Under the pieces are notes generated by a model, which saw only the letters and a program-made list of their open reading frames with translations, was not told where the DNA came from and did not search any database. DNA of 64,000 bases from Staphylococcus pettenkoferi. GTDB taxonomy: Bacteria > Bacillota > Bacilli > Staphylococcales > Staphylococcaceae. Both the position numbers and the translations under genes were made by a program. The stretch covers positions 1 through 64,000 of the forward strand of contig NZ_PPRN01000028.1 of assembly GCF_002902685.1 (NCBI RefSeq), in the 5' to 3' direction. This document shows, one piece after another, positions 1-8,591 of the stretch (the first letter of the stretch is position 1; every line of letters starts with the position of its first letter).

Positions 1-19
1 AGATGTGTATAAGAGACAG
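1..19. other. Nextera transposase adapter (mosaic end), assembly artefact
   Basis: The first 19 bases are identical to the Tn5/Nextera mosaic-end sequence (AGATGTGTATAAGAGACAG). They are library adapter, not chromosome. Read on the minus strand they continue the rarD frame and add the well-known spurious peptide PVSYTH. The real contig starts at base 20. Confidence 0.97.
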
Positions 20-881
20 GGGAGATACTGTATACGATAATACCGACCCAGATAAAGACAAAGGTGATGAACTGATGAATATCGAACGGTTCTTTGAACA
101 CAAAGATACCGAGTATAAAGATTAACGTTGGACCTACATATTGAATAAATCCTGTTAATGACAACGGGATACGTTGTGCACCTGCAGAGAATAAGATGAG
201 TGGAATTGCTGTTATGGCACCTGAGAATAATAACCAGAATGTTGGCATGTTGAGTCCAGATGTCATATGACCTTGTTGCCAGATCACCCATAAATAAATG
301 AGACCTGCCGGCGCAGTCACGATACATTCGATAGTGATACTACTGATAGCGTTCATCGGTACTACCTTTTTAATCAAGCCGTAAAAGCCAAATGAGAAAG
401 CGAGTAATAAAGATATCAATGGGAACTCGCCGACTTGAATTGTCATGTAAACGACGCCAACGAACGCGAGAATGATGGCTAACCACTCAAACTTATTAAA
501 GCGCTCTTTCAAGAAGATGAGCGCGAGTAAGATGCTCACGAGAGGATTGATATAGTATCCGAGACTCGTTTGTAAGACGTGCCCGTTGTTGACGGCCCAA
601 ATAAATGTCCCCCAGTTAATCGTTATCACGTAACCCGCGACGATAATCGCTATGAGTTGTATAGGATGTTTGAAAAGTTGATTCACATCTGAACCGAAAT
701 GCGTTTGTTTGGAGACAATCGCAACGATGAGCATGAAAATCATCGATAGGACGATACGAAATGCGAGAATCTCAAAAGGTCCTATACCGTGAATTAAATG
801 CCAATAGAGTGGCAAGATGCCCCATAAAACATAGGCAGATAGTGCAAAGAATATGCCCTTTTTCATTTCGTTATTGTGCAT
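20..881 (-). CDS. rarD: EamA-family permease RarD, 3' end missing
   Basis: Inner-membrane permease of the drug/metabolite transporter superfamily (EamA type); the substrate is not established. About 287 genuine residues are present, in alternating hydrophobic segments that should give about ten membrane helices. Recognisable pieces are the start MHNNEMKKGIFFALSAYVLW and an internal WAVNNGHVLQTSLGYYINPL stretch typical of RarD. A strong site (AAAGGAGGG, 887-895) lies 6 bases before the ATG at 881. The gene runs off the contig: after codon 21-23 the frame enters adapter and reads PVSYTH, so the real C-terminus is unknown. The family is near 300 residues, so little is missing. Confidence 0.9.
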
Positions 882-901
882 ATAGGCCCTCCTTTAAATG
901 A

Positions 902-2026
902 TTACTTTTTAGCACCCCAATATTGGTAATATGTGCATTCGATATAACCGTTAAAGAGCTTACGACGCTTTGTAGCTTTACGGTTTACAAGATGTTCGAA
1001 TTCTTTATTACTCGTTAAGATATAGGCAGAAAGATGTGGATGAGCTTTCATTAGCTTTCCAATGTAACGATACATCGTTTCTACTTCTTCACGATCTCCG
1101 ATACGTTCACCATAGGGTGGATTACCTATTAAAGCGACGGGGTCGTCATGATCGATAGATAGCGTGTTAACATCTTTAACTTTGAATTGAATAATTTCAG
1201 AAAGCCCCACTTCTTCTGCATTTCGCTTAGCGATTTCGACCATTTCTGGATCGATATCATAAGCATACACTTCAACTTCTCTATCGTAATCTGCAGCTTG
1301 ATCTGCTTCAGCCCTGAGTTTGTCGTACATATCGTCAGGCATAAATTCCCACGATTCAGAGACAAATTCACGATTGAAGCCTGGTGCAATATTTTGAGCA
1401 ATCAAGCATGCTTCAATTGCAATAGTTCCCGAACCGCAGAATGGGTCGATGAGAGGTGTTGAACCTGTCCAGTTCGCGAGTTTCACTAGACTTGCAGCTA
1501 ACGTTTCTTTCAGTGGCGCTTCACCTTGCGCGACACGATAACCTCTTTTATTCAAGCCTGAACCAGAAGTATCGACCGTGAGTAAGGCTTCATCTTTCAA
1601 CAAAGCGACTTCAATAGGATATTTAGAACCTGTTTCATCGATCCAGCCTTTAATATTAAATGCTTGCTTTAAACGTTCTACGATAGCCTTTTTAACTATC
1701 GCCTGGCAATCTGGAACACTGTGCAATGTAGACTTCACACTACGACCTTGTACCGGGAATTGACCGCCCTCTTCGATGATCGTTTCCCAAGGTAATGCCT
1801 TAGTAGCTTCAAATAAATCTTCGAATGTGGTAGCTTTAAAACGCCCTACGACAAGTTTGATACGATCGGCAGTACGCAACCATAAATTGCACTTCGCGAT
1901 CGCTTCTTCATCACCTTCAAAGAATATACGTCCGTTCTCCACTGTCGTCTCATAACCTAAATCTTGAATTTCGCGTGCGACGATAGCTTCAAGACCCATC
2001 GGACAGACTGCTAATAATTGGTACAT
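902..2026 (-). CDS. THUMP-domain class I SAM-dependent RNA methyltransferase (YpsC/RlmL-like)
   Basis: Predicted N2-guanine methyltransferase of 23S rRNA, related to the N-terminal half of E. coli RlmL and to B. subtilis YpsC. The 374 residues hold an N-terminal ferredoxin-like and THUMP region (about 1-160), then a Rossmann methylase domain. That domain has SAM motif I DPFCGSG (about 195) and catalytic motif IV NPPYGER (about 305). The start MYQLLAVCPMGLE fits the family. It lies just downstream of rnpB on the same strand, as in S. aureus and B. subtilis. The exact modified base is inferred from homologues, not visible here. Confidence 0.9.
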   Translation of the reverse strand: MYQLLAVCPMGLEAIVAREIQDLGYETTVENGRIFFEGDEEAIAKCNLWLRTADRIKLVVGRFKATTFEDLFEATKALPWETIIEEGGQFPVQGRSVKSTLHSVPDCQAIVKKAIVERLKQAFNIKGWIDETGSKYPIEVALLKDEALLTVDTSGSGLNKRGYRVAQGEAPLKETLAASLVKLANWTGSTPLIDPFCGSGTIAIEACLIAQNIAPGFNREFVSESWEFMPDDMYDKLRAEADQAADYDREVEVYAYDIDPEMVEIAKRNAEEVGLSEIIQFKVKDVNTLSIDHDDPVALIGNPPYGERIGDREEVETMYRYIGKLMKAHPHLSAYILTSNKEFEHLVNRKATKRRKLFNGYIECTYYQYWGAKK

Positions 2027-2112
2027 GATTTCGCTCCTTTATCTCTTCTTGTATAGTTATATTATCAAATGTGACGGGGATTGAATATGCGATAATAGCT
2101 ATTCTTATATGT

Positions 2113-2142
2113 AAAAAAGCTCTCCTGAGCATACAGGAGAGC
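2113..2142 (-). terminator. Terminator of rnpB
   Basis: On the minus strand a 9-bp stem (GCTCTCCTG / CAGGAGAGC, 6-base loop) is followed by six T. It sits just past the 3' end of RNase P RNA. Confidence 0.9.
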
Positions 2143-2152
2143 GATCAACTAG

Positions 2153-2545
2153 TGATGGTATTTATATAAGCCATGTTCTGTACCATCGTACTGCTACGTG
2201 CACTAGTTACACTTGTACTCCGGTGGTAATCATCTGTCTGAGATGAGTATATGACTCATCTCCTCGTTAATACGTTGAATTCCGCTTAACAAGTGCTCCT
2301 ACCAAATTTGGATTGCTCACTCGAGGGGTTTACCGCGTTCCACCTTTTGTGTTTCCACAAAAGCTACGTCACTGTGGCACTTTCAAACTATTCTAATCTT
2401 ATCTGTCGACTTAGATTATTTCGTTGCCGTCAATTATTTGCCTTGACTTATGATTTCATCAAGCACGAACACTACAGTCGTCTCAGACTGTGTGAGCATG
2501 GACTTTCCTCTATATTGCTATAGCGATTACCCTAAATACCATCTT
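2153..2545 (-). ncRNA. rnpB: RNase P RNA, Bacillus type B
   Basis: Catalytic RNA of RNase P, which trims tRNA 5' ends. The minus strand carries the universal 5' core GAGGAAAGTCCATGCTC and the conserved block around CCAAATTTGGTAGGAGCACTTG (complement of 2290-2313). The two ends pair as the P1 helix: GATGGTATTT (2543-2534) with AAATACCATC (2163-2154). Length is about 393 nt, normal for type B. A good promoter lies directly upstream and a terminator directly downstream. The position between gpsB and the THUMP methylase is the usual staphylococcal one. Any open reading frame inside (for example 2293-2523 on the plus strand) is a shadow. The ends are estimated from P1 and may be off by a few bases. 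Confidence 0.95.
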
Positions 2546-2549
2546 TCAA

Positions 2550-2578
2550 ATTATACCATTTCACTGGGTCACTCACAA
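2550..2578 (-). promoter_or_regulatory. Promoter of rnpB
   Basis: Sigma-A type promoter on the minus strand: -35 TTGTGA (2578-2573), 17-base spacer, -10 TATAAT (2555-2550). Transcription should start near 2543-2545, exactly at the P1 helix of rnpB. Confidence 0.85.
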
Positions 2579-2596
2579 TAGACATACATCAATCAG

Positions 2597-2649
2597 ATAA
2601 AATGCGAGTCTACGACAATCACTAGATTTGATTGCACTTAGACTCGCGT
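2597..2649 (-). terminator. Terminator of gpsB
   Basis: The minus strand forms a stem of CGCGAGTCTA with TAGACTCGCA (2639-2648 with 2603-2612), with a smaller CAATC/GATTG stem inside and a TTTTATC tail. It lies between the gpsB stop and the rnpB promoter. Confidence 0.75.
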
Positions 2650-2694
2650 TTATGCATGTTTTACTGTACGTAACTAACCTGGTTCACATAAGTA

Positions 2695-3030
2695 TTATTT
2701 CTTTTGTCCAAAGACTGCTTTTTCTAAATTAGATAAACGTTTAAGAATATCCACGTTGTTATTGCCACTATTTGAAGAGAAACTTTTATTCTCTTGTGGA
2801 CGTGAAGTAGCAACGCGTAAACGTAATTCTTCAAGTTCTTTCTTTAGTTTATGATTTTCTTCTGAAAGTTTAACGACTTCACTATTAAGATCAGACATTT
2901 TTTGATAATCAGCGATGATATCGTCTAAGAAAGCATCCACTTCCTCACGACGATAACCACGTGTCATTGTTTTTTCGAAGTCCTTTTCATAAATATCCTT
3001 TGCAGTAAGCTTTAAAGATACATCTGACAT
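2695..3030 (-). CDS. gpsB: Cell division protein GpsB
   Basis: Small cytoplasmic coiled-coil protein that links peptidoglycan synthases to the divisome and, in S. aureus, stimulates FtsZ. It has 111 residues. The N-terminal membrane- and PBP-binding domain (about 5-65) has the family signature [19 protein letters not shown], followed by a coiled coil and a short conserved C-terminal helix. I place the start at 3030 (MSDVSLKLT) because GAGGTGAG sits just before it; the earlier in-frame ATG at 3060 lies in the leader and has no ribosome site. It is preceded by a long structured leader (3058-3240). Confidence 0.95.
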   Translation of the reverse strand: MSDVSLKLTAKDIYEKDFEKTMTRGYRREEVDAFLDDIIADYQKMSDLNSEVVKLSEENHKLKKELEELRLRVATSRPQENKSFSSNSGNNNVDILKRLSNLEKAVFGQKK

Positions 3031-3057
3031 ATCTCTCACCTCATTTATAATATTCAT

Positions 3058-3228
3058 CAAAAAATTAGGACACCTTGTTATCTATTTCTCATTTATATAG
3101 CTTTACTTTAGCGAGATCTTCTCACGCGAAATGTCAATATACATCGAATAAAGATGATGTAGAGTTGAACGTTCCACGTATGCTTTCATGCATGTCGCTA
3201 AATAGGTGTGTCCTAATATTAAATTGCA
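3058..3228 (-). promoter_or_regulatory. Structured leader / candidate attenuator upstream of gpsB
   Basis: This about 170-nt non-coding stretch can fold into a closed multi-helix RNA on the minus strand. A 10-bp perfect stem joins 3217-3208 to 3073-3064. An 8-bp stem inside it joins 3202-3195 to 3114-3107. A hairpin joins 3161-3156 to 3145-3140. The closing stem is followed at once by a T-run (3063-3059), so it looks like an intrinsic terminator enclosing a large multiloop. The gpsB start codon is only 29 bases further on. I do not recognise an RNA family. It may be a cis attenuator or an independent small RNA. Confidence 0.5.
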
Positions 3229-3234
3229 TATAAC

Positions 3235-3240
3235 ATTATA
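3235..3240 (-). promoter_or_regulatory. -10 element upstream of the gpsB leader
   Basis: A perfect TATAAT on the minus strand lies about 10 bases before the 5' arm of the structured leader. The matching -35 is poor (TACTTT-like), so an activator or a weak promoter is possible. Confidence 0.45.
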
Positions 3241-3308
3241 TTACCCATTCACTTTTAAAGTATGCTTGTCCTCATACCTTATCTTTATCACATAATCGAG
3301 CCATGCAA

Positions 3309-3342
3309 TGGAATCGACGACCTTTCTGCTACGGTCTATTCC
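3309..3342 (-). other. Hairpin downstream of the YpsA-like gene
   Basis: On the minus strand TGGAAT-AGACC pairs with GGTC-ATTCCA just past the stop codon at 3347. No U-run follows, so termination is uncertain. Confidence 0.4.
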
Positions 3343-3346
3343 ACTG

Positions 3347-3907
3347 TTAAAAATCGCTTTGTTCCCATTGCAAATCGTTCACGAACTCGCTCAAATCGTC
3401 GAGTGTAACAATGTTACAAGTATAATTCGTTTTATCCATAAAATCAACTAACTTCTTCTTGAAAAACTTTGGTGTGGCCTCTCTCTCATCATCATAAACT
3501 AGAAGTGTCATGTCTGTGTGATCTAACATGAACTGATCTGTGCGTTGAAACTGATATGGGCCTTGGTATCCCTCATGAAACACGCTATCGACGAAATCTG
3601 CTTGTTCAGTGATTTGCATGTACTTGAGTTGATTCGTCTCATTCCAACGCTCGGTATGGTGTTCAAATGGCGTGACAATACCGAGTTTCACCTCTGGGTA
3701 CGTCTCTTTAAGTTGGATGACTGTTTCGGCTGCCCAGAGCTCAATTCCCATTTGACCTTGAATCAATACCCACTCTAAACCTTCCTCTATCAACGCAGTT
3801 AGACGACGTTCAAGGAATGCTTTAATGTAATAAATTGCCGGATCGTCATCTTTGAAGATGCCTAGTTCGAATGATTTATATCCTGTTACGTAAATCGTCT
3901 TAATCAT
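3347..3907 (-). CDS. DUF1273 / YpsA family protein (SLOG fold)
   Basis: Protein of 186 residues in the DUF1273 (UPF0398) family. B. subtilis YpsA is the model; it has a Rossmann-like SLOG fold and affects cell division, but its ligand is unknown. The family pattern is seen in [13 protein letters not shown] near the start and in [16 protein letters not shown] (about 47-62). I start at 3907 because GGTGA lies five bases upstream; the alternative ATG at 3919 has no such site. It overlaps the upstream gene by 8 bases, so the two are translationally coupled. In S. aureus YpsA also influences division, which fits the neighbouring gpsB. Confidence 0.85.
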   Translation of the reverse strand: MIKTIYVTGYKSFELGIFKDDDPAIYYIKAFLERRLTALIEEGLEWVLIQGQMGIELWAAETVIQLKETYPEVKLGIVTPFEHHTERWNETNQLKYMQITEQADFVDSVFHEGYQGPYQFQRTDQFMLDHTDMTLLVYDDEREATPKFFKKKLVDFMDKTNYTCNIVTLDDLSEFVNDLQWEQSDF

Positions 3908-4244
3908 TGCATTCACCATTTCGTTTAATTTGATTTAAATCATAGCGCACGGCCTTTAATTTCTCATTAAAGAGTTTGCGGCTTGTTCGTGCGAAGTGAC
4001 ACTCTACTGACAAGTCTTGAAGATTTGAAATGAGTAAAGAGAATTTGGATTCATTAAAGTAATTCACCTTCTGAGTAATTACATTTTGATACGTTTTTAA
4101 GTCTGCTATGAGTGCATCAATATGTTCAGCGTACGGTAACACTATACTATAGAATGAATCCTCTTCCTGCTCATGTTTCACTGTATTGAAACGCTGTTCC
4201 ATGTATTGGAGTTCATCAAGAAATTGATTGATGAGTTCGTACAA
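3900..4244 (-). CDS. DUF1798 family protein (YppE-like)
   Basis: Helical cytoplasmic protein of 114 residues matching the DUF1798/YppE family; no biochemical role is known. The family hallmark is the C-terminal run from [10 protein letters not shown] through [13 protein letters not shown]. The start is TTG at 4244, with AGGTGA five bases upstream. It overlaps the YpsA-like gene by 8 bases. In B. subtilis yppE also lies next to recU and ponA, so the neighbourhood is conserved. Confidence 0.85.
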   Translation of the reverse strand: MYELINQFLDELQYMEQRFNTVKHEQEEDSFYSIVLPYAEHIDALIADLKTYQNVITQKVNYFNESKFSLLISNLQDLSVECHFARTSRKLFNEKLKAVRYDLNQIKRNGECND

Positions 4245-4490
4245 TTAAATCACCTACTTCATTTAATTTATCACATTCCTCAGTTCCACGTCATGTCGCA
4301 CTCTAGGCCGAGATGTATTTGTTTAAAGTTGATTTTAAAGGTAAAATAATGAGAGGAGATGCGTCGCAACAACCTGAGAATGCTCAACCTAAGACATGAT
4401 TCATCTCAAATATAGTTAATTTAAACTCACCATTGAATTACAGAGATAGCGTAAGCATCGTCCTTGTTAAGTGTGGTATGGCGAGATGAT
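4245..4490. other. Intergenic region between divergent yppE-like and recU genes
   Basis: This gap separates divergent genes. It holds no recognisable gene. A 16-codon reading frame on the plus strand (4349-4399) has a loose ribosome site and no known relative. A GAGATG/CATCTC inverted repeat brackets about 4356-4409. I assign no function. Confidence 0.4.
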
Positions 4491-4519
4491 TTGGAAAACA
4501 CGCATTTTTAATGTATAAT
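4491..4519 (+). promoter_or_regulatory. Promoter of recU-pbp2
   Basis: Sigma-A type promoter: -35 TTGGAA (4491-4496), 17-base spacer, -10 TATAAT (4514-4519). It lies about 40 bases before the recU start. Confidence 0.85.
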
Positions 4520-4558
4520 AAGTAAAGTTTTGATTAACTATTAAAAGTGGTGACAATG

Positions 4559-5185
4559 ATGAATTATCCAAATGGGAAGCCATTTTTGAGAAATAAGACT
4601 CAAGACGGACGTTCTAAGCCTAAGCAACATAGTAACATTGACTATGGTGGCCGAGGTATGACGCTTGAGAAGGATATTGAACGTTCGAACAAATACTATT
4701 TGCGTGAAGGTCGTGCGGTAATACATAAGAAACCGACGCCCGTTCAAATTGTCAATGTTCATTATCCTAAGCGTAGTAAGGCTGTGATTAACGAAGCTTA
4801 TTTCAGAACACCGTCAACCACAGATTACAATGGAATCTATAAAGGTTATTATATTGACTTTGAAGCGAAAGAGACAAAGAACAAGACTTCCTTTCCATTA
4901 AGTAATATTCACGACCACCAAGTTGATCATATGCAGGCGTGTTATTTACAACATGGTCTGGTGTTTTTACTCATTCGTTTTAAGACGCTTAACGAGGTCT
5001 ATCTCCTACCTTTCTCGAAGTTCAAATACTTCTGGGAGAGATATAAAAATGGAGTGAAAAAGTCGATTAAGGTTGAAGAAATGCGTGAAAATAGTTACTA
5101 TATTCCGTATCAGTATCAACCGAGATTGAATTACCTCGAAGCTGTAGATAAGTTGATATTAGATGAAAGTGAGGACCGCGTATGA
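4559..5185 (+). CDS. recU: Holliday junction resolvase RecU
   Basis: Endonuclease that cuts Holliday junctions during recombination repair and chromosome segregation in Firmicutes. It has 208 residues, the usual length. The nuclease core is seen at [20 protein letters not shown], with the acidic and lysine active-site residues of the RecU fold, followed by NIHDHQ. I start at MNYPNGKPF (4559), since GGTGA is five bases upstream; the earlier GTG codons (4547, 4550) overlap that site. The last codons overlap pbp2 as ATGA, so the two are coupled, as in S. aureus where recU-pbp2 is an operon. Confidence 0.95.
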   Translation: MNYPNGKPFLRNKTQDGRSKPKQHSNIDYGGRGMTLEKDIERSNKYYLREGRAVIHKKPTPVQIVNVHYPKRSKAVINEAYFRTPSTTDYNGIYKGYYIDFEAKETKNKTSFPLSNIHDHQVDHMQACYLQHGLVFLLIRFKTLNEVYLLPFSKFKYFWERYKNGVKKSIKVEEMRENSYYIPYQYQPRLNYLEAVDKLILDESEDRV

Positions 5186-7470
5186 CGGAAAAGAAAGGGA
5201 CTTCTCAATCTAATAAGAACAATGGGAAGTCCAATCAAAAAAAGAATAGAAACATCAAGAGAACGATTATCAAGATTATCGGCTTTATCATCATCGCGTT
5301 TATCATCCTAGCACTCGTAGGTATCTTGCTTTTTGCTTACTATGCATGGAAAGCACCTGCTTTTACCGAATCGAAACTGCAAGATGATATCCCAGCGAAG
5401 ATTTATGATAAAGATGGCAATCTGATGAAGACCTTGGATAATGGTCAGCGTCGTGCACACGTGAAGTTGAATGATGTTCCAGAGAACATGCGTAACGCTG
5501 TTCTGGCAACAGAAGATAACAGCTTCTACAAACATGGTGCGATCGACTATAAACGTTTCGTCAAAGCGGCGTTAAGTAACGTCACTGGTGGCTTTGGTGC
5601 CCAAGGTGGTTCCAGCTTAACGCAACAGGTTGTGAAACGTTCCTTCTTAACTGATAAGAAGACAATTGGTCGTAAAGCGCAAGAGGCATACCTATCCTAT
5701 CGTCTTGAACAAGAGTACAGTAAAGATGAAATCTTCGAAATGTACTTGAACAAGATTTACTACTCTGATGGTGTAACTGGTATCAAAGCAGCAGCTAAAT
5801 ACTACTTCAACAAAGACTTGAAGGACTTAAACTTAGCTGAAGAAGCTTACCTCGCAGGTTTACCACAAGTTCCAAACTCTAACAATATTTACGATCATCC
5901 TAAACAAGCGGAACATCGTAAAGACGTTGTGCTATATCTCATGGCTCGTCACCATAGAATTTCTGATAAAGAGAAGAAAGAAGCACAAGAAACGTCACTA
6001 CAGAAGAACTTGGTTAAACGTAGTGCAGAGGATCGTCAAGTTAAAGACGAAGATAAGAATCCAGAGTATGCTTCATACATCAACTTTGTGAAATCTGAGT
6101 TAATGAACAACAAAGAATTCAAAGGTAAAAACCTCGGTGATGTATTAAACAGTGGCGTTAAGATCTATACAAACATGGATGCCGACGTACAGAAATCGTT
6201 ACAGAACCGTATTGATAACGGTAATTACTACAAGAACGATGACCAACAAGTTGGTTCTTCTATCGTAGACAGCCAATCTGGTGCCCTAGTCGCTATTTCA
6301 GGTGGACGTCATTTCAAAGATATCGTTGATCGTAACCAAGCGACAGATGCTCACCCTACTGGTTCATCACTTAAGCCATTCTTAGCTTACGGACCAGCAA
6401 TTGAAAACATGCAATGGGCAACAAATCACGGTATCCAAGACGAATCTTCTTATCAAGTGGATGGTACGACATTCCGAAACTATGACACGAATGGTCACGG
6501 TCTCGTGAAGATGTATGACGCATTACGTCAAAGTTTCAACATCCCAGCGCTTAAAGCTTGGCAACAAACGAAAGAGAATGCCGGTGAAAGTGCTCCGAAA
6601 GATTTTGCATCTAAAGTCGGACTTGATTATGAGAAGAATCCAACTGCGCCAGACGTTCTTGGTGGTGCGTCTTCAGAATTCTCACCTACTCAATTAGCTT
6701 CTGCATTCGCAGCATTAGCTAATGGCGGTGAATACAACAACGCACACTCAATCAAGAAAGTCGTTAAGCAGAATGGTGATACGATCGAATACGACCATAC
6801 AAGTCATAAAGCAATGCAAGACTACACGTCTTACATGTTAGCTGAAATGCTGAAAGGTACATTCGAAGCATACGGTTCAGCTTACAATCATGGTGTAGAC
6901 GGTGTTAACCTTGCTGCTAAGACAGGTACAAACAACTACGACCCTAATATTCAAGCGAAATATGGTTTACCAGATAACGCAGCACCTGATACTTGGATTA
7001 ACGGTTTCACTCCAAAATACAGCATGTCTGTATGGATGGGCTTCAATAAAATTAAACAAGGTGGTACGAACTCATTCGTTGGTCACAGTGAGCAAGAATA
7101 TCCACAATTCCTCTTACGTGATGTTATGAGTGACATTTCACCTAAAGATGGCAAAGACTTTAAGAAACCTAGCTCTGTATCTGGTGACTCTAAAGATAGC
7201 CTTTCTGTTGCAAACCATCCTGACGGTAATACAACTAGTCAGAAACCAAACGGCCAAGGTAGCAGTAGTTCTAGTAGCAATAGTAATTCTAGCAACTCAA
7301 GCAGCTCTAATAGCTCAAATAGCTCTAATCGCCAAGGTCAACAACAGACAGGTCAGCAACAACAAGGTAATCAACAACAGACAGGTCAACAAACTGGTAA
7401 CAACGGTGGCAATGCACTAACAAGATTGTTCCATTTAAATTCAGTCTTTGATTTCTTCAAAGCATCATAA
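5182..7470 (+). CDS. pbp2: Bifunctional class A penicillin-binding protein 2
   Basis: Membrane-anchored peptidoglycan polymerase and cross-linker. The 762 residues comprise a basic cytoplasmic tail, a membrane helix (about 30-53), a GT51 transglycosylase domain with [11 protein letters not shown] and QGGSSLTQQ (about 105-150), and a transpeptidase domain. That domain has the nucleophile motif SSLK (about 394), SFN (about 452) and KTGT (about 577). The last about 80 residues are a Ser/Asn/Gln-rich tail, longer and more repetitive than I recall for S. aureus PBP2. Its start overlaps the recU stop (ATGA). A bidirectional terminator follows. Confidence 0.96.
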   Translation: MTEKKGTSQSNKNNGKSNQKKNRNIKRTIIKIIGFIIIAFIILALVGILLFAYYAWKAPAFTESKLQDDIPAKIYDKDGNLMKTLDNGQRRAHVKLNDVPENMRNAVLATEDNSFYKHGAIDYKRFVKAALSNVTGGFGAQGGSSLTQQVVKRSFLTDKKTIGRKAQEAYLSYRLEQEYSKDEIFEMYLNKIYYSDGVTGIKAAAKYYFNKDLKDLNLAEEAYLAGLPQVPNSNNIYDHPKQAEHRKDVVLYLMARHHRISDKEKKEAQETSLQKNLVKRSAEDRQVKDEDKNPEYASYINFVKSELMNNKEFKGKNLGDVLNSGVKIYTNMDADVQKSLQNRIDNGNYYKNDDQQVGSSIVDSQSGALVAISGGRHFKDIVDRNQATDAHPTGSSLKPFLAYGPAIENMQWATNHGIQDESSYQVDGTTFRNYDTNGHGLVKMYDALRQSFNIPALKAWQQTKENAGESAPKDFASKVGLDYEKNPTAPDVLGGASSEFSPTQLASAFAALANGGEYNNAHSIKKVVKQNGDTIEYDHTSHKAMQDYTSYMLAEMLKGTFEAYGSAYNHGVDGVNLAAKTGTNNYDPNIQAKYGLPDNAAPDTWINGFTPKYSMSVWMGFNKIKQGGTNSFVGHSEQEYPQFLLRDVMSDISPKDGKDFKKPSSVSGDSKDSLSVANHPDGNTTSQKPNGQGSSSSSSNSNSSNSSSSNSSNSSNRQGQQQTGQQQQGNQQQTGQQTGNNGGNALTRLFHLNSVFDFFKAS

Positions 7471-7491
7471 TTAAATGAGAGCATAATAAAT

Positions 7492-7537
7492 ACCCTTCAG
7501 TTAATTCTTAATTGAAATAACTGAAGGGTTATTTTTT
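7492..7537. terminator. Bidirectional terminator between pbp2 and ypoC
   Basis: A perfect 12-bp stem, ACCCTTCAGTTA with TAACTGAAGGGT (7492-7503 / 7518-7529), is followed on the plus strand by TATTTTTT. The minus strand also has an AT-rich tail. It separates convergent genes. Confidence 0.9.
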
Positions 7538-7589
7538 AGTTTGTGAACTTTTTCTATTAAGCTACTTAACTTCAAATTACATAAGCATG

Positions 7590-7925
7590 CTATTCTTTTT
7601 TCTCTCTCTTGCGACGAATTTGATACGACGCATTCATTTTGATGAGCTCATCTTTCATCGTCTTCATTTGACGATAACCCATAAAGTGGTATTTACGCAT
7701 TTGAATATAATCATAACGTTCTTTGAAGTTCATAGGAACGACAGGATAATCCTCTAAGTGGTCAAAGTCGATAGCGTCGACCTCATTAATCATTTTAAAA
7801 AACGACAGGATTAACTCTAAATACTGATCTAAATATTGTTGAGCTTCAGAAGATTTCAGTTGTTTCTGTTTTACGTAGGGGTCGATTTGCGCTTCAAGTT
7901 GTTCGAAGTCCGCTTTCTTAATCAT
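7590..7925 (-). CDS. YpoC family protein
   Basis: Cytoplasmic protein of 111 residues, charged and mostly helical. It matches the YpoC family by context (downstream of nth, convergent with pbp2, as in B. subtilis) and by the motif NFKERYDYIQMRKYHFMGYR. No function is known. It follows nth with only three bases between them and is the last gene of the dnaD-nth transcript. Confidence 0.75.
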   Translation of the reverse strand: MIKKADFEQLEAQIDPYVKQKQLKSSEAQQYLDQYLELILSFFKMINEVDAIDFDHLEDYPVVPMNFKERYDYIQMRKYHFMGYRQMKTMKDELIKMNASYQIRRKREKKE

Positions 7926-7928
7926 ACT

Positions 7929-8591
7929 TTATTTCGCCTCTCTTAACTTCGCTTTATAGCGTTTCTGCCCTTCTCTACAATCATCAAATAAAGGACATAC
8001 ATCACATTTGGGTGTACGAGCAAGACAGTGATAGCGACCAAAGAAGATGAGTTGATGATGCGTGCGATTCCAACGTTCACGCGGCACGACTTTACAGAGT
8101 TTCTCTTCAACTTGGCGCACATTATCTTTCCAACGACAAATACCAAGACGTTTAGAGACACGTTCAACGTGTGTATCCACGGCTAAGGAAGGTTCGTCGA
8201 AGGCAACACTCATCACGACATTGGCTGTCTTACGCCCCACACCGGCAAGACTTTCGAGCTCTTTATGAGTTCGCGGGATCTCCCCATTAAACTTATCAAG
8301 AAGCGAACGACATAGCTTTTGAATGTTTTTCGCTTTGTTGCGATAAAGTCCAATAGTACGAATATCATTCTCTAACTCTTCTTGAGGCACTTGTAAGAAA
8401 TCCTCAGCTGTATGATACTTTTGGAATAACTTTGCTGTGACTTTATTCACGGAATTATCTGTCGTTTGAGCTGAAAGGAGAACTGCAATCGTCAGCTGAA
8501 ATGGATTGTCATGTTTCAGTTCGCATTCAGCATTAGGAAACATGTCGCTAATGACATCTATCATTTGTAACGCTTTCTTATTACTTACCAT
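7929..8591 (-). CDS. nth: Endonuclease III (DNA glycosylase/AP lyase)
   Basis: Base-excision repair enzyme that removes oxidised pyrimidines and nicks the strand by beta-elimination. It has 220 residues. The helix-hairpin-helix is at LAGVGRKTANVV (catalytic Lys, about 115) and the catalytic Asp is in AVDTHVERV (about 135). A C-terminal [4Fe-4S] site has the classic spacing C-x6-C-x2-C-x5-C (CLARTPKCDVCPLFDDC). I start at MVSNKKALQM (8591), which has GGAG 9 bases upstream and matches the family start; the ATG at 8606 lies inside dnaD. It overlaps the dnaD end by 11 bases. Confidence 0.96.
   Translation of the reverse strand: MVSNKKALQMIDVISDMFPNAECELKHDNPFQLTIAVLLSAQTTDNSVNKVTAKLFQKYHTAEDFLQVPQEELENDIRTIGLYRNKAKNIQKLCRSLLDKFNGEIPRTHKELESLAGVGRKTANVVMSVAFDEPSLAVDTHVERVSKRLGICRWKDNVRQVEEKLCKVVPRERWNRTHHQLIFFGRYHCLARTPKCDVCPLFDDCREGQKRYKAKLREAK

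Noticed and set aside
2293-2523. Plus-strand reading frame of 76 codons
   Set aside because: It lies wholly inside RNase P RNA and is a chance frame.
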